DNA of 64,000 nt from assembly GCA_024278835.1 (NCBI GenBank), contig JAJRSK010000029.1, forward strand, positions 91,031-155,030, in the 5' to 3' direction. This stretch comes from Campylobacterales bacterium. Its GTDB lineage: Bacteria; Campylobacterota; Campylobacteria; Campylobacterales; QNZT01. Below are positions 29,301 through 37,044 of the stretch, piece by piece. A program made the translations under genes and the position numbers. The notes beneath the pieces were generated by a model. That model searched no databases. It worked only from the letters and a program-made list of their open reading frames with translations, and was not told where the DNA came from. Each line of letters starts with the position of its first letter. Within the stretch, counting starts at the first letter, position 1.

Positions 29301-30294
29301 CCCATGTCTGCTCTGCCCAGACATCTCCTTGTGATTTGTTACTATTATAGGTGTGTTTTGCAGGAAAAGTTTTGGAATCCACAATAACAAAATAGTCACC
29401 ATCTTCGACATCAAAATGATACTTTCCATTACCTATGCTGTTTTCATCTGCTGAATCGACTAAGGTATCTAATTCATCTATCTGCCCATTTCCGTTATCT
29501 TTATAGAGATAAACATTTACTTTATTTTTAGAGACTTGATCACCTGAAGCATTGTTGATATGCTCATCACCATCGGCAAATAAGTCACCAGAAATATCTT
29601 CAAAGATAGTCCCTTCTATACGGTGCGTTGGCGCAGCTATTATATTTTCATCATTATAAGAGACATTTTTAAAATATAAAGAGTTGTATCTATCCCGTCC
29701 ATAAGCATTTTTTGCTCCGATACGATAGACTATTTTTGAGACATTATCATAAGTGGCTGTGATGATATTTCTAGTCTCTGTTACAGTAATACCCGATACA
29801 TTTGCTGTATTTTCGGGAATGACATATAAGCCAACGTCATCATTACTTACACGCAACCTAGTAGGGTTTTCTAAACTATATGAAGAAGGAGATGATAAAG
29901 AAATATACTCTTTAATACTGCCACCATTTCCATCGATATCTGCACCTGTAGCTTTAAATGAGATTGATTTAAGATTCGTTGTGCCTGCTTCTACAAAAGA
30001 GATTTCAAAGTCAACACTTGAGTTACTATTATATCCTGATTTTAGTGTTGGCTGAAACGCATCACCTAGACCTAAATTATCTTTATCGAGTTCTTTAACA
30101 CTTGCACCATGATTAAACTTTAGTATTTTGACTAAAGCATCTATATTTGAAGTAACATTCCTAAATCTATAAACCGCACCCACGCTCTTAGAAGAACCGG
30201 ACTCTAGACTCGGATTTTTAAAGCTAAGTTCTGTTGCCAAGGCTTGCAAGGAAAAGAACAGCAGTAAGAGTGGAATAAGAAATATTTTTTTCAT
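23341..30294 (-). CDS. giant secreted surface protein (beta-helix, two LamG, GEVED)
   Basis: 2317 aa from ATG 30294, chosen because it begins a clear signal peptide (MKKIFLIPLLLLFFSLQALA) with AGG 9 bases upstream; an ATG 48 bases earlier adds a pointless polar extension. In order: an N-terminal beta domain; an SdrD-B-like domain (about 230-400, GTIFEDISGDLFADGDEH); a parallel beta-helix (about 430-760, repeated NN-I and G-N motifs); two LamG cassettes (about 900-1330) starting YRLDECAWHG and YRFESCAWYG; a propeller (1340-1560); a GEVED domain (1580-1760, WIDFNRNGRFE and DGEVEDYE); and the C-terminal module shared with the 1836-aa protein, ending KIDW. Probably an adhesin or matrix protein on the cell surface. 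Confidence 0.88.
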   Translation of the reverse strand: MKKIFLIPLLLLFFSLQALATELSFKNPSLESGSSKSVGAVYRFRNVTSNIDALVKILKFNHGASVKELDKDNLGLGDAFQPTLKSGYNSNSSVDFEISFVEAGTTNLKSISFKATGADIDGNGGSIKEYISLSSPSSYSLENPTRLRVSNDDVGLYVIPENTANVSGITVTETRNIITATYDNVSKIVYRIGAKNAYGRDRYNSLYFKNVSYNDENIIAAPTHRIEGTIFEDISGDLFADGDEHINNASGDQVSKNKVNVYLYKDNGNGQIDELDTLVDSADENSIGNGKYHFDVEDGDYFVIVDSKTFPAKHTYNSNKSQGDVWAEQTWGPKGGFCADGHGGTKVLGVAGACYGGRRSGISDDISNIENAEHIALVHLIGADVSDVDFGFSFNVMTTDKDNDDDNSQNHSSQGTFRQFIQNANAISGENHLLVMPLDSKVLKIRLESPLPRISDDGLVLDGLVADTTVGHSGDVVGAGDDGIEASGDENHLPSYKTTKLEIDANDKIEMVNSTLGGVIVIDADNVHIRHIALFNGTKDNQEGASKVAGILVNSGANSVISENLLGVRADGSDAGAGKRLNNAIFQNTTNVTVMRDNYIAYTVYGGIWAGNNAYIAGNDFYKASMTATGDAITTEESQGSDIIIENNRIEGAAAYGIESWNSPSVVTIRNNTLIANGQDNSEENLGENGAIRIYGENNTIEKNVIKNHSAAAIVLVGDKNQNKISKNVTYNNGGLSIDIDKRTSGNRNGDGVNANDGVKQGSKANEELDYPVFTHISKDASTLHLEGYVGTIGKKIKEKMHIELYKADNDANNVGEIEEGDGQDTAHGEGRYYINEFVTKDDGTFSVDVDVPAVVNVEGTDILTAIARDSANNSSEFGSNYPLNYAQSLPEAKLEYRLDECAWHGIVDEVKELNGHHATAKNNARTDNDAIVNRSGYFTGESYIDAGDILNDINDTFTIIAWVKPSKLTNDATNHKTKNTLFAKASDGHNDNLEIGINPNGSLHVYLDTKGRDTQVNIGNGISVDAWHFVAVSYDGNSLKVTIDENDFTDTTTWKNGGKLDQAKGSPFTIGASLHINNYFQGGIDEVKVYSTVLNASDVTSIYHNEKSAKNSDGSERDVSACPTSQYRFESCAWYGKEGEVIDTIGNSAGQALNGAQTDEGGQVGRYALFSGKEYIKAESDFNLRDDFTISFWINPASVERTTSYMAVLSKQIEVYLTKDNKLNVNLKNDSINPDSLTSQHALVADSWSHVILQKNADKITWYINGSKDSDTSISSLTENGLDDIMIGKTNWDGAALFQGKIDEVLFFTMAIDQTKRDALYHNELAGKNYDGSPRVEKTCLAPIGCKEEAIIIDDNKYVFEVDLATGTNQRYEMDASAGGINGFGMNKKDGYIWGYNQTKKDGTLLRVGKTKAGDYAQEVFGPIDALKGKGFYVGDIDDDGQLYLYGGGRIYIIDIDPQSDTFLSLLDNFSVGSIAIADMAFNPIDKQLYAIEKDNDLYKIDLTSKHTKLIKNNAVDAATDTFGSSFFDAAGFFYAIKNTSRDIYRIDLSDKENIRSLKFSSLINSDVKHVNIDGGRCNDKPIYIDYGDAPDTSTYNSGDGTSMLNYKTLTSDNGPRHKIPQTGAKLFFGAGLWADNVSSESDAKEGNLDNDNGIVGGIKPLFTSMYHYSLTMAVQNDTNKTANVVGWIDFNRNGRFEMVEGVSKRVFRKNSQVLTLTWSVPNDIQEGVTYARFRVTTDDMATLESDSYGIKNDGEVEDYEIIIKRGSLYDAWDMDSNLTSRNIRTKIVNEDISLHIASVNRTGSDLTENVFTNIKAGLFSKDDNSMLHDFVDVNFTKANPYTVDFGKISKASKYTYVKISYLNESNITKEVNATDAFAIRPKRYDMTIQTPGGLVAGRDFNITIKALDALGGTVPNYDENVSVYKLDYNETLIANGHGCVRGILTAPNVAFTHGVATIVSQYDNVGQLDLKAYEVKDADTEFAVVDKNDGSNEHRYIVDDSLQTPKFSPSNIAMSWDFKNGSSLYTFYDSNLSEMAAPLTVKIKAQDENNVTVTNFRDGCYAEDVTVKIDFDIEGVAQSITPQIDSAVAYTVPLTDVASKTFSFKVLKGGFSDGEGNETVRINFQRVNNKALEPMKFTITDINTTTTGGVSSADDEDKGVTFVYLRAHVSDQSVIGKSMQAHVDYEVYSKESDRALFGLASAPESKDSINWYIITPDTNMDYHDAKSVFDTGVTVAHTSRDMITIEVETLPHSNIIRYTPSFGYLRYDRYSTIVKDQHFKIRFNPDSAKWTGKGDLGMIVDQKAYKGNGEQKIDW

Positions 30295-30323
30295 CGATTT
30301 ACCTAAAAAAGTTTTATTGAAAC

Positions 30324-30354
30324 TAATATCGACAATTTTCAAAAAAACTTTAAC
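30324..30354 (-). promoter_or_regulatory. shared promoter/operator motif before the 2317-aa gene
   Basis: Minus strand GTTAAAG, 17 bases, then GATATTA, in a context identical in spacing to 23228-23258 (TTAAA-N-TTTT-NN-TGA...GTCGATATTA). It lies between the rpoN stop and the giant gene, so this gene probably has its own promoter. Confidence 0.55.
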
Positions 30355-30369
30355 AAAGGTAAAATATTT

Positions 30370-31632
30370 TTATACAGCTAAAGTATAAAGTTTTTTCCTA
30401 TCGCTTGAGCTTGAGAGTCCTAGTGCCATGCGGTACTTGGTGATGGTGCGTCGTCCTAGTTTGATATCAAACTTAGACTCGACAAGGGAGAGTATCTTGT
30501 TGTCTGAGAGAGGTTTTGCAGTATCTTCTGCTTTGATGACTTGGGCTATGTACTCTTTTATCTCTGTATTTGAGGTGTCGTTGTCTTCATTGACAGCAAG
30601 GGCAAAAAAACTTTTTATGGGAAAGACACCACGCGAACATGAGATATATTTGTTAGAGATGGCGCGAGATATGGTAGAGTGGTGACGATCTAACTCCCCT
30701 GCCAAGTCATCTAACTTCATCGGTTTTATCGCACCCCCTTGGAAAAACTCATACTGATATTCTACTATCATGATAGCGATCTTTGTCAGTGTCGCCTTAC
30801 GCAAATCTAGGGCATCTACTAGGGCTGTTGCCTCTTTTATCTTGTTTTTCACAAAGTCAAACTTCTCATCCAAGCCACCCTTGTCGATGATGATTTCAGG
30901 GTAGTAGGCATCATTGAGTCGGACTTTTATCTCGCTATTTTTCTCTTCTATGAAGATATCTGGGATGATTTGATACTGTTCTTTATGGTAGTGGATGGCT
31001 GGGGGATTATGGAACTTCTTGATGACGCGAAGGGCATCATTAAAGTGTTCGTGCTTTTGATAAATCTCCAAATTTTCAAAATCTTCAATCATCATGATAG
31101 AAGTTTTATAGACAGCATCATCCAAGTCAAAATTATTAAGCTGAAAAAGAAAAGATTCCAACAAGTCCGTCGCCCCAACCCCACTTGGTTCTAAGTAGGC
31201 AAAACGCTGACGCACCCGCTCAAATGTCGCCACATCCACACCCAACTCTTTTGCTAAATCTGCAGAATCCACATCAAAGTAGCCATTGTCATTGATGTTT
31301 TCGATGATAGCATAAGCGATATCTTTAGACTTTGATGTGGGAAATAGTGGTGAAACTATCTGTTCGTAGAGTTTATCATACAGAGATTGCGTCGAAGTCG
31401 TCAATGCTTCTATCTCTGCAGAGATAGAGTTTTTTGTACTTTGGTGTTCTGACTTTTTCTTGTGACTTTGGGGGACTTCTTGTCCTGCTTTTATCTCGAC
31501 AAAGGGATTCTCTTTGGCGAATTTATCTAACTCCTCTTTGAGCGACTCGATATCGGCTTGTAGGATAGGAAGCCAATTTCGCATCGTCTGAGAAAGTTTT
31601 CCCTTTTGAGTAACACTCTGTCTTAATTTCAC
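30370..31632 (-). CDS. rpoN: RNA polymerase sigma-54 factor
   Basis: Alternative sigma factor that needs an AAA+ activator; in Campylobacterota it drives mid-class flagellar genes. 420 aa: Q/L-rich region I at the N-terminus ([19 protein letters not shown]), acidic region II, core-binding domain, helix-turn-helix ([14 protein letters not shown]) and the RpoN box near the end ([14 protein letters not shown], canonical ARRTVAKYRE variant). ATG overlaps the lptB stop by 4 bases; lptB-rpoN is a conserved pair. No sigma-54 promoter was found in this window. Confidence 0.95.
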   Translation of the reverse strand: MKLRQSVTQKGKLSQTMRNWLPILQADIESLKEELDKFAKENPFVEIKAGQEVPQSHKKKSEHQSTKNSISAEIEALTTSTQSLYDKLYEQIVSPLFPTSKSKDIAYAIIENINDNGYFDVDSADLAKELGVDVATFERVRQRFAYLEPSGVGATDLLESFLFQLNNFDLDDAVYKTSIMMIEDFENLEIYQKHEHFNDALRVIKKFHNPPAIHYHKEQYQIIPDIFIEEKNSEIKVRLNDAYYPEIIIDKGGLDEKFDFVKNKIKEATALVDALDLRKATLTKIAIMIVEYQYEFFQGGAIKPMKLDDLAGELDRHHSTISRAISNKYISCSRGVFPIKSFFALAVNEDNDTSNTEIKEYIAQVIKAEDTAKPLSDNKILSLVESKFDIKLGRRTITKYRMALGLSSSSDRKKLYTLAV

Positions 31633-32354
31633 AGTTTAAAATCCTCACCCAGATAATGTTTTTTAACAAGTGGATTTTCAAATACTTCCCTAGAAGTTCC
31701 CTCCGCCAACAGTGCCCCAGACTTTATCACATAGGCTCTATCACAGATAGCCAAAGTTTCTCGGACATTATGATCAGTGATAAGCACACCAATGCCAAGT
31801 TCTTTTAAATCTCTCACGATACTCTGTATATCATGTACAGCCAGAGGATCTACACCCGCAAAAGGCTCATCCAAAAGGACAAAATCAGGCTCTATCGCTA
31901 GACACCGTGCTATCTCACAACGCCGTCTTTCCCCACCAGAGAGGCTCACCCCCAAGCGGTCACGAATTGGTTCGATATTGAGAAGTTGCAAAAGCTTTTC
32001 TACTTTTTTATGCTGATCTCTTCTGTTTTTGGTGAGAAGTTCTACTGCTAACATGAGATTGTCTTCAACACTTAGTTCTTTAAAGATACTAGACTCCTGT
32101 GGTAGATACCCTATCCCTCTCTTGGCTCTCTTATGAAGAGGCATACTTGTGATATCTTCACCATCTAAAAATATCGTCCCACTTGTAGGCGCGATGAGCC
32201 CACATATCATATAAAAGGTGGTCGTTTTTCCTGCACCATTTGGACCTAGTAGTCCTACAATTTCACCCGAATTGACCTCCAAGGAAAAGTCATGAATGAT
32301 TTGCGTCTTTTTGATTGACTTGACTAAATTTATCGCTTTGAGATTATGCTGCAT
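31629..32354 (-). CDS. lptB: LPS export ABC ATPase LptB
   Basis: Cytoplasmic ATPase of LptB2FG, which extracts lipopolysaccharide from the inner membrane. 241 aa with Walker [11 protein letters not shown]-loop region [20 protein letters not shown] typical of LptB, signature LSGGERRR, Walker [14 protein letters not shown] and the switch His in [10 protein letters not shown]. Overlaps both neighbours (tsaE end and rpoN start). Confidence 0.95.
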   Translation of the reverse strand: MQHNLKAINLVKSIKKTQIIHDFSLEVNSGEIVGLLGPNGAGKTTTFYMICGLIAPTSGTIFLDGEDITSMPLHKRAKRGIGYLPQESSIFKELSVEDNLMLAVELLTKNRRDQHKKVEKLLQLLNIEPIRDRLGVSLSGGERRRCEIARCLAIEPDFVLLDEPFAGVDPLAVHDIQSIVRDLKELGIGVLITDHNVRETLAICDRAYVIKSGALLAEGTSREVFENPLVKKHYLGEDFKL

Positions 32355-32748
32355 GGATAATGTACTCCCTTTTATAAGAGGCAGGTTTTATCTCTATCAT
32401 GATAGAGTCAAATCCATATGTTTGTAAAATTGTTTCCAACTTCTCATCTGCCCACTCAATGAAATGATACCCCTTCTTTTCGAGATTTTCCAACAAGCCA
32501 CTCTCGATAAACTTTGCTGTACCTTCATTGTAGATATCATAGTGATAGACCCTATCCCCATAGACATTCATCACAGAAAATGTCGGTGAAGTCGCCTCCT
32601 CATCCAGTCCCAAAAACTTTACAAACGCCTTGACAAGTGTCGTTTTGCCACTTGCCAAATCTCCTTTTAAAAGCACAATTCCCCCCTCTGGTAAATATTC
32701 TACGATGCGATGAATCACATCATCTAAAGAGTCTAAATCTCTTATCAT
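32344..32748 (-). CDS. tsaE: tRNA threonylcarbamoyladenosine biosynthesis ATPase TsaE
   Basis: Small P-loop ATPase that works with TsaB and TsaD in forming t6A37 on ANN-decoding tRNAs. 134 aa from ATG 32748, with [16 protein letters not shown] (Walker A), [12 protein letters not shown] and YHYDIYN, and FIEWADE. An upstream in-frame ATG 45 bases earlier lies deep in trpD; 32748 is chosen because it overlaps the trpD stop as ATGA. This ATGA is in the middle of a TATCATGATA palindrome (32743-32752). Confidence 0.92.
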   Translation of the reverse strand: MIRDLDSLDDVIHRIVEYLPEGGIVLLKGDLASGKTTLVKAFVKFLGLDEEATSPTFSVMNVYGDRVYHYDIYNEGTAKFIESGLLENLEKKGYHFIEWADEKLETILQTYGFDSIMIEIKPASYKREYIIHAA

Positions 32749-33734
32749 GATAGTTGATTTGATATTTTGATGATTTTTTCTAGATGCGCCCAAGCCTTGC
32801 CCGTATCAAGCGTATCTCTTGCTATCTCTAACCCCTCTTGTATATCTCTTGCTTTGCCATCAACTATCAAAGCAGCAGCACTGTTGATAAGTACGATATC
32901 TCTTTTGGCATCTTTTATCGCCCCCTTAAGGATACCCTGCGTGATGATGGCATTCTCTTTGGCATCACCCCCCTCAATCGCTTCTTTAGGCGCGATGTTT
33001 AAGCCATACGCCTCTGGGTCAATGATGATATCTTCACTTCGTCCTTCTTTAAGTACCGTAGCATAAGAGATGTCGCAGATAGATATCTCATCCATCCCAT
33101 CACGAGAACTTACGACCATTGCACTCTTACTGCCCAAAATCTCCAAAGCAGAAGATATCTTATGGATATAGCTATCTGAAAATACCCCAATGAGCTGTTT
33201 TTTTACCCCAGCAGGATTGGTCAAAGGCCCCAAGATATTGAAAATCGTACGATGGGGAAGTGACTTTCTTATCGGCATGATATACTTCATCGCAGGATGG
33301 TGATTTTGCGCAAACATAAAGGTAAACCCTACCTCTTCTAGCATCTTAACTTGCGCTGTTGGTGAAAGATTTAAGTTGATATCTAACACTTCTAACATGT
33401 CCGCTGAACCACTTTTTGAGGTGATAGAGCGATTTCCATGTTTGGCGACATACGACCCACTCGCAGCAAGTAGCAAAGAGACTGTCGTAGAGACATTAAA
33501 ACTATTGCTTTTATCCCCACCTGTGCCACAGTTATCAATCAGTTTATCTTGCAACGCTTTACTCACAGGGAGTTTGACAGCGTGTTCTCTCATCACTTTT
33601 GCCGCTGCTGCTATCTCTGCCGCACTCTCCCCATCATGATAGAGTGAGACTAAGAGTTCTTTTGCCTCATTCTCTGCCATCTTCCCCTCAAAAAGTTTTT
33701 CAAAGGTCATCACCGCGTCATTGTAATCCATCAT
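32745..33734 (-). CDS. trpD: anthranilate phosphoribosyltransferase
   Basis: Joins anthranilate and PRPP in tryptophan synthesis. 329 aa with the PRPP-binding NCGTGGDKSNSFNVST, KHGNRSITSKSGSADMLE and RTIFNILGPLTNPAG. It is separated from trpC (39.4 kb) and from trpAB, trpE; the tryptophan genes are scattered. The start MMD overlaps the S4 gene stop, the end overlaps tsaE, so it is inside the S4-trpD-tsaE-lptB-rpoN operon. Confidence 0.95.
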   Translation of the reverse strand: MMDYNDAVMTFEKLFEGKMAENEAKELLVSLYHDGESAAEIAAAAKVMREHAVKLPVSKALQDKLIDNCGTGGDKSNSFNVSTTVSLLLAASGSYVAKHGNRSITSKSGSADMLEVLDINLNLSPTAQVKMLEEVGFTFMFAQNHHPAMKYIMPIRKSLPHRTIFNILGPLTNPAGVKKQLIGVFSDSYIHKISSALEILGSKSAMVVSSRDGMDEISICDISYATVLKEGRSEDIIIDPEAYGLNIAPKEAIEGGDAKENAIITQGILKGAIKDAKRDIVLINSAAALIVDGKARDIQEGLEIARDTLDTGKAWAHLEKIIKISNQLS

Positions 33735-33979
33735 GATAACTCCTTGACATACTCATCTTTTTTGCTTTTTGGGATAGATTTTGTCACTGGGATTTGTAAT
33801 ACTTCGTATCTAACTACCTTTTCTAAAAAATTGATGGTGATAATATCGCCCACTTTGACATCCTTGGCTGGCTTGCAAACAACATCATTGATATAAACTA
33901 CTTTACTTTTGCACATATCTTCACTTACAGCGCGACGCTTGGTGATGTTCACACTGTTTAGAAACTTATCAATTCTCAA
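33731..33979 (-). CDS. S4-domain RNA-binding protein (Hsp15/RqcP-like)
   Basis: 82 aa consisting of one S4 domain (MRIDKFLNSVNITKRRAVSEDMC, then VYINDVVCKPAKDVKVGDIITI), as in Hsp15 and RqcP, which bind 50S subunits carrying stalled nascent chains. Begins with TTG, with AGG 8 bases upstream. First gene of the operon; an AT-rich intergenic region of about 190 bases separates it from the divergent argG. Confidence 0.88.
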   Translation of the reverse strand: MRIDKFLNSVNITKRRAVSEDMCKSKVVYINDVVCKPAKDVKVGDIITINFLEKVVRYEVLQIPVTKSIPKSKKDEYVKELS

Positions 33980-34098
33980 TTTTAAAACCTAATCTTTTTA
34001 TTTAAGCTTATCTTATAATTAAAAGTTTTAAATCTTGTTGAAAATTAGCTAAAAATTAAATTAATTAAAGCTTTTAAAAATCCTATCATGATATAAAC

Positions 34099-34113
34099 TT
34101 TTTTAGATAAAAT
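34099..34113 (+). promoter_or_regulatory. sigma70 promoter of argG
   Basis: TTTTTTAGATAAAAT, the same core as upstream of atpB and leuD. A second TATAAT stands at 34146-34151 but would leave only a few bases before the ribosome site GAAGG. A TATCATGATA copy lies just upstream at 34084-34093. Confidence 0.6.
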
Positions 34114-34166
34114 ACGCACAAAGGGCACCTCTAAAAACCCTAAATTATAATGAAGGCAGATTAAAG

Positions 34167-35369
34167 ATGAAAAAAGAAGTTAAAAAAGTCGTTCTCGCTT
34201 ATAGTGGTGGACTCGATACAAGTATCATTCTCAAATGGCTCCAAGATGAGTATCACTGTGAAGTCGTCACCTTTACAGCAGACATTGGGCAAGGAGAAGA
34301 GGTAGAACCCGCACGCCAAAAGGCTCTAGACTTGGGAATCAAGCCAGAAAATATCTTTATTGAAGATTTAAGAGAAGAGTTTGTCAAAGAGTATGTTTTT
34401 CCTATGTTTCGTGCCAATGCCATTTATGAGGGAGAGTATCTCCTAGGTACTTCCATCGCCAGACCACTCATCGCTAAGCGTCAAGTAGAGATAGCACACA
34501 AAGTTGGTGCAGATGGTGTCAGTCATGGTGCGACGGGAAAAGGAAATGATCAAGTACGTTTTGAGATAGGATATCTTTCTCAAGACCCTAGGCTTGTTAT
34601 CATCGCTCCATGGAGAGAGTGGGATTTAAATTCTCGTGAAAAACTCTTGGCTTACGCAGCAGACCACGGTATCAAAATCGATCAGAAAAAAGGGAAGTCT
34701 CCCTACTCTATGGATGCAAACCTTCTTCATATCTCCTACGAAGGACTCTTGCTAGAAGACCCAAATGCCGAACCAGAAGAGAGTATGTGGCGTTGGTCAG
34801 TAAGTCCAGAAAATGCCCCAGATGAAGCAGAATATATCGAAATCGGCTATGAAAAAGGTGACCCAGTCACACTAAATGGCAAAGCACTCTCGCCTGCTAC
34901 AATGCTAGAGAGTCTCAATGCCCTTGGAAACAAACACGGTATTGGACGTATCGATATCGTAGAAAATAGATTTGTCGGGATGAAAGCCAGAGGGTGTTAT
35001 GAGACACCAGGTGGGACTATCATGCTAAAAGCACACCGCGCTATTGAATCTATCACGCTTGATCGTGAAGCAGCACACCTCAAAGATGAGCTCATGCCAC
35101 GATATGCAAAACTGATTTACAATGGCTTCTGGTTTGCCCCTGAAAGAGAGATGTTACAAGCAGCTATCGACAAAAGCCAAGAAAATGTCTCAGGTACCGT
35201 AAGACTCAAACTATACAAAGGCTCTATCATGGTAGTAGGTCGCACCTCACCAAATACTTTATTTAACGAAGAGTTTTGTACCTTTGAAGAAGATGAAGTT
35301 TATGATCAAAAAGATGCCGCTGGGTTTATCAAACTTAATGCATTACGATTTATGATAAACAAAAAATAA
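34167..35369 (+). CDS. argG: argininosuccinate synthase
   Basis: Condenses citrulline and aspartate with ATP in arginine synthesis. 400 aa with the P-loop-like [49 protein letters not shown] and [13 protein letters not shown]. Stand-alone gene with its own promoter, diverging from the S4 operon and followed by a strong bidirectional hairpin. argJ is at 61.6 kb, so arginine genes are dispersed. Confidence 0.96.
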   Translation: MKKEVKKVVLAYSGGLDTSIILKWLQDEYHCEVVTFTADIGQGEEVEPARQKALDLGIKPENIFIEDLREEFVKEYVFPMFRANAIYEGEYLLGTSIARPLIAKRQVEIAHKVGADGVSHGATGKGNDQVRFEIGYLSQDPRLVIIAPWREWDLNSREKLLAYAADHGIKIDQKKGKSPYSMDANLLHISYEGLLLEDPNAEPEESMWRWSVSPENAPDEAEYIEIGYEKGDPVTLNGKALSPATMLESLNALGNKHGIGRIDIVENRFVGMKARGCYETPGGTIMLKAHRAIESITLDREAAHLKDELMPRYAKLIYNGFWFAPEREMLQAAIDKSQENVSGTVRLKLYKGSIMVVGRTSPNTLFNEEFCTFEEDEVYDQKDAAGFIKLNALRFMINKK

Positions 35370-35376
35370 CCTTAAA

Positions 35377-35409
35377 GTAGAGGAGAAAGAATAACTCTTT
35401 CTCCTCTAC
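35377..35409. terminator. bidirectional terminator between argG and the GGDEF-like gene
   Basis: A perfect 14-bp stem (GTAGAGGAGAAAGA and its complement) with a 5-base loop ATAAC. The minus-strand gene stop codon lies inside the stem; on that strand TTTAAGG and ATTTTTTG follow, so it suits the minus-strand gene best. Confidence 0.75.
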
Positions 35410-35903
35410 GCTGCCTCTTTACTTTTTAACTCATCTTCCATTCTAATCGTAAAACTATCTGGCGTATCATCATTTTCATGAATCGTGATAGCATAATTGA
35501 GCGTCGCTCTCATATTGACAAAACTTTTACTCTCCACGATACTTTTTATCAGGTGAGATATCTTTTGTGCTGACTCTAGGCTACATTCAGGAAGGAGTAT
35601 CAAAAACTCGTCTTCTTCCCATCGTAAAAGAACATCATGCTCTCGAATCTCATACTTGATACTCTCAAGCATCTTTGCATTTGCTTCTCTTACGAAAAAA
35701 GCATCATCTTTATTCCACTCTACTTTAAAGAGCAGCCCAGCCAAATTTTTTTCATCAATTCTATCGTTATGTATGTCAGAATTGGAAAATGCCGTTAATT
35801 TCTCTTTAGTATATGTTCCTAAGAAGTCATCAAAAGAGATTTGATCTCTTATTTTCTCTGATCTTAAAAACGCCTTTAAGAAAAACATCTTTTTGCCAAT
35901 CAT
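35406..35903 (-). CDS. degenerate GGDEF-domain protein
   Basis: 165 aa. A GGDEF-like fold without membrane segment, in which the catalytic motif reads RWEEDEFLILLPE: both glycines of GGDEF are replaced by Glu. The usual upstream helix-turn (normally DxLTGLxNR) appears only as FLGTYTKEKLTAFSN. It is therefore unlikely to make cyclic di-GMP; a binding, dimerising or otherwise re-purposed role is possible. SD AGGGTGG precedes the ATG. Stand-alone between argG and kdsB. Confidence 0.75.
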   Translation of the reverse strand: MIGKKMFFLKAFLRSEKIRDQISFDDFLGTYTKEKLTAFSNSDIHNDRIDEKNLAGLLFKVEWNKDDAFFVREANAKMLESIKYEIREHDVLLRWEEDEFLILLPECSLESAQKISHLIKSIVESKSFVNMRATLNYAITIHENDDTPDSFTIRMEDELKSKEAA

Positions 35904-36274
35904 TTTTTACCACCCTATATATTTTTATTGAGACATCTAAAAGTCATACTCTTAGTGCCGCTTCAAAAATTAAATCGGTCATTCTATTTTTTTGTTAAGT
36001 AAATTTGTACTTTTTTGCTTTTTTTTATCTTTATGTTACTTTTTTGCCATTATAATAAATATAATTTTACAAATATACAAATAATTACTCTTTTTTCTAT
36101 AAAACATCAATATTTTATAAAGTGACCTATTTTATCACGATTAAGAGTAATAAAACTAAAAAAAAATTATTAATTCCTATTAAGAATTTATTTATCCTGT
36201 CGATATAGTGTTAAGACTTTGTAACACTTATTTTTAACTCCTCCTCTTTTTGGGTGTTACAAAGCTCTTTTCAC
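35904..36274. other. 371-bp AT-rich intergenic region
   Basis: No gene is seen on either strand. The left part should hold the promoter of the GGDEF-like gene (minus strand; AT-rich with runs of A and T). The right part has the GTGTTA/TAACAC repeats described at 36208-36264 behind kdsB. No tRNA or recognisable ncRNA was found. Confidence 0.6.
36208..36264. promoter_or_regulatory. two mutually exclusive hairpins behind kdsB
   Basis: TAACAC at 36222-36227 can pair either with GTGTTA at 36208-36213 (6 bp) or, as part of CTTTGTAACAC (36217-36227), with GTGTTACAAAG at 36254-36264 (perfect 11 bp, 26-base loop). It lies 11 bases past the kdsB stop. Without a T run on the minus strand it is not a clear terminator. 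Confidence 0.5.
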
Positions 36275-36991
36275 TTAGCTCCCAAATCTTTTTAATGCTA
36301 ACGCTAAATCCTCTTTGGTATCAATCCCAAAACTTTTGCTATCTACTTTTACCATCGCTACCTTTTTACCATAGTAAAGTGCGCGCAGTTGTTCAAGCTT
36401 TTCGATATCTTCTAGTGGAGATTTACCCAAGGAGCAAAAAGCAGCAAGATTTTTCTTGGTAAATCCATAGATACCTAAATGCCCAAAATAGTTATGATGT
36501 TCTTCTCTATCAAAGGGGATTTTTGAGCGTGAAAAGTAGATAGCATTTTCATACGCATCCATAATCACCTTGACATGATTGGGGTCAGTAGCAAAGGAAG
36601 GCTCTATCTCTTTATAACAAGAGACTATCATGATAGAGGCATCTTCTGCTACTTCTTGGGTTCTTTGATGTACCTTTTGTACCACTTCTGGCTCGATAAA
36701 AGGTTCATCGGCTTGCACATTGATGATGATTTCATCTTCCGCTATGCCCAGTTTTTTTGCTGCTTCATTGATACGATCAGTCCCACTTTGATGCACCACA
36801 GAGGTCATCACCGCTTCAAATCCATACCCCTTTACCATTTCTACTACCTCTTGACTGTCTGTTGCGATGGCTACTTTGTCGATATCTTTTACGCGATTTG
36901 CTGTGGCAATGACCATCGGTACTCCTTGGATATCGGCTAAAATCTTTTTAGGGAAACGAGAAGACTCTAATCTTGCTGGTATGATTATCAT
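36275..36991 (-). CDS. kdsB: 3-deoxy-manno-octulosonate cytidylyltransferase
   Basis: Makes CMP-Kdo for lipid A core assembly. 238 aa with IIIPARLESSRFPKKILADI at the N-terminus, the nucleotide-binding IATDSQEV, and INVQADEPFIEPEVV. Complete and of normal length. Diverges from the trmN6-like gene; on its side AAAGG precedes the ATG and TATAGT is a possible -10. A TATCATGATA at 36626-36635 is in frame. Confidence 0.95.
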   Translation of the reverse strand: MIIIPARLESSRFPKKILADIQGVPMVIATANRVKDIDKVAIATDSQEVVEMVKGYGFEAVMTSVVHQSGTDRINEAAKKLGIAEDEIIINVQADEPFIEPEVVQKVHQRTQEVAEDASIMIVSCYKEIEPSFATDPNHVKVIMDAYENAIYFSRSKIPFDREEHHNYFGHLGIYGFTKKNLAAFCSLGKSPLEDIEKLEQLRALYYGKKVAMVKVDSKSFGIDTKEDLALALKRFGS

Positions 36992-37014
36992 GCGTGACCT
37001 TTTACTATAGTTTG

Positions 37015-37020
37015 CTATAA
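37015..37020 (+). promoter_or_regulatory. -10 box of the trmN6-like operon
   Basis: TATAAT in TTTGCTATAATGATAAC, 24 bases before the TTG start of the methyltransferase, with AAGGGG in between. Confidence 0.55.
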
Positions 37021-37044
37021 TGATAACAAAAAGGGGTTTATGCC

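Noticed and set aside
20361-30055. Several plus-strand open frames of 60-160 codons inside the two giant genes
   Set aside because: Low-complexity antisense frames; the minus-strand proteins with signal peptides and domains explain the DNA.
33980-34166. Replication origin
   Set aside because: AT-rich and at a divergence point, but no DnaA boxes or dnaA/dnaN genes are seen.
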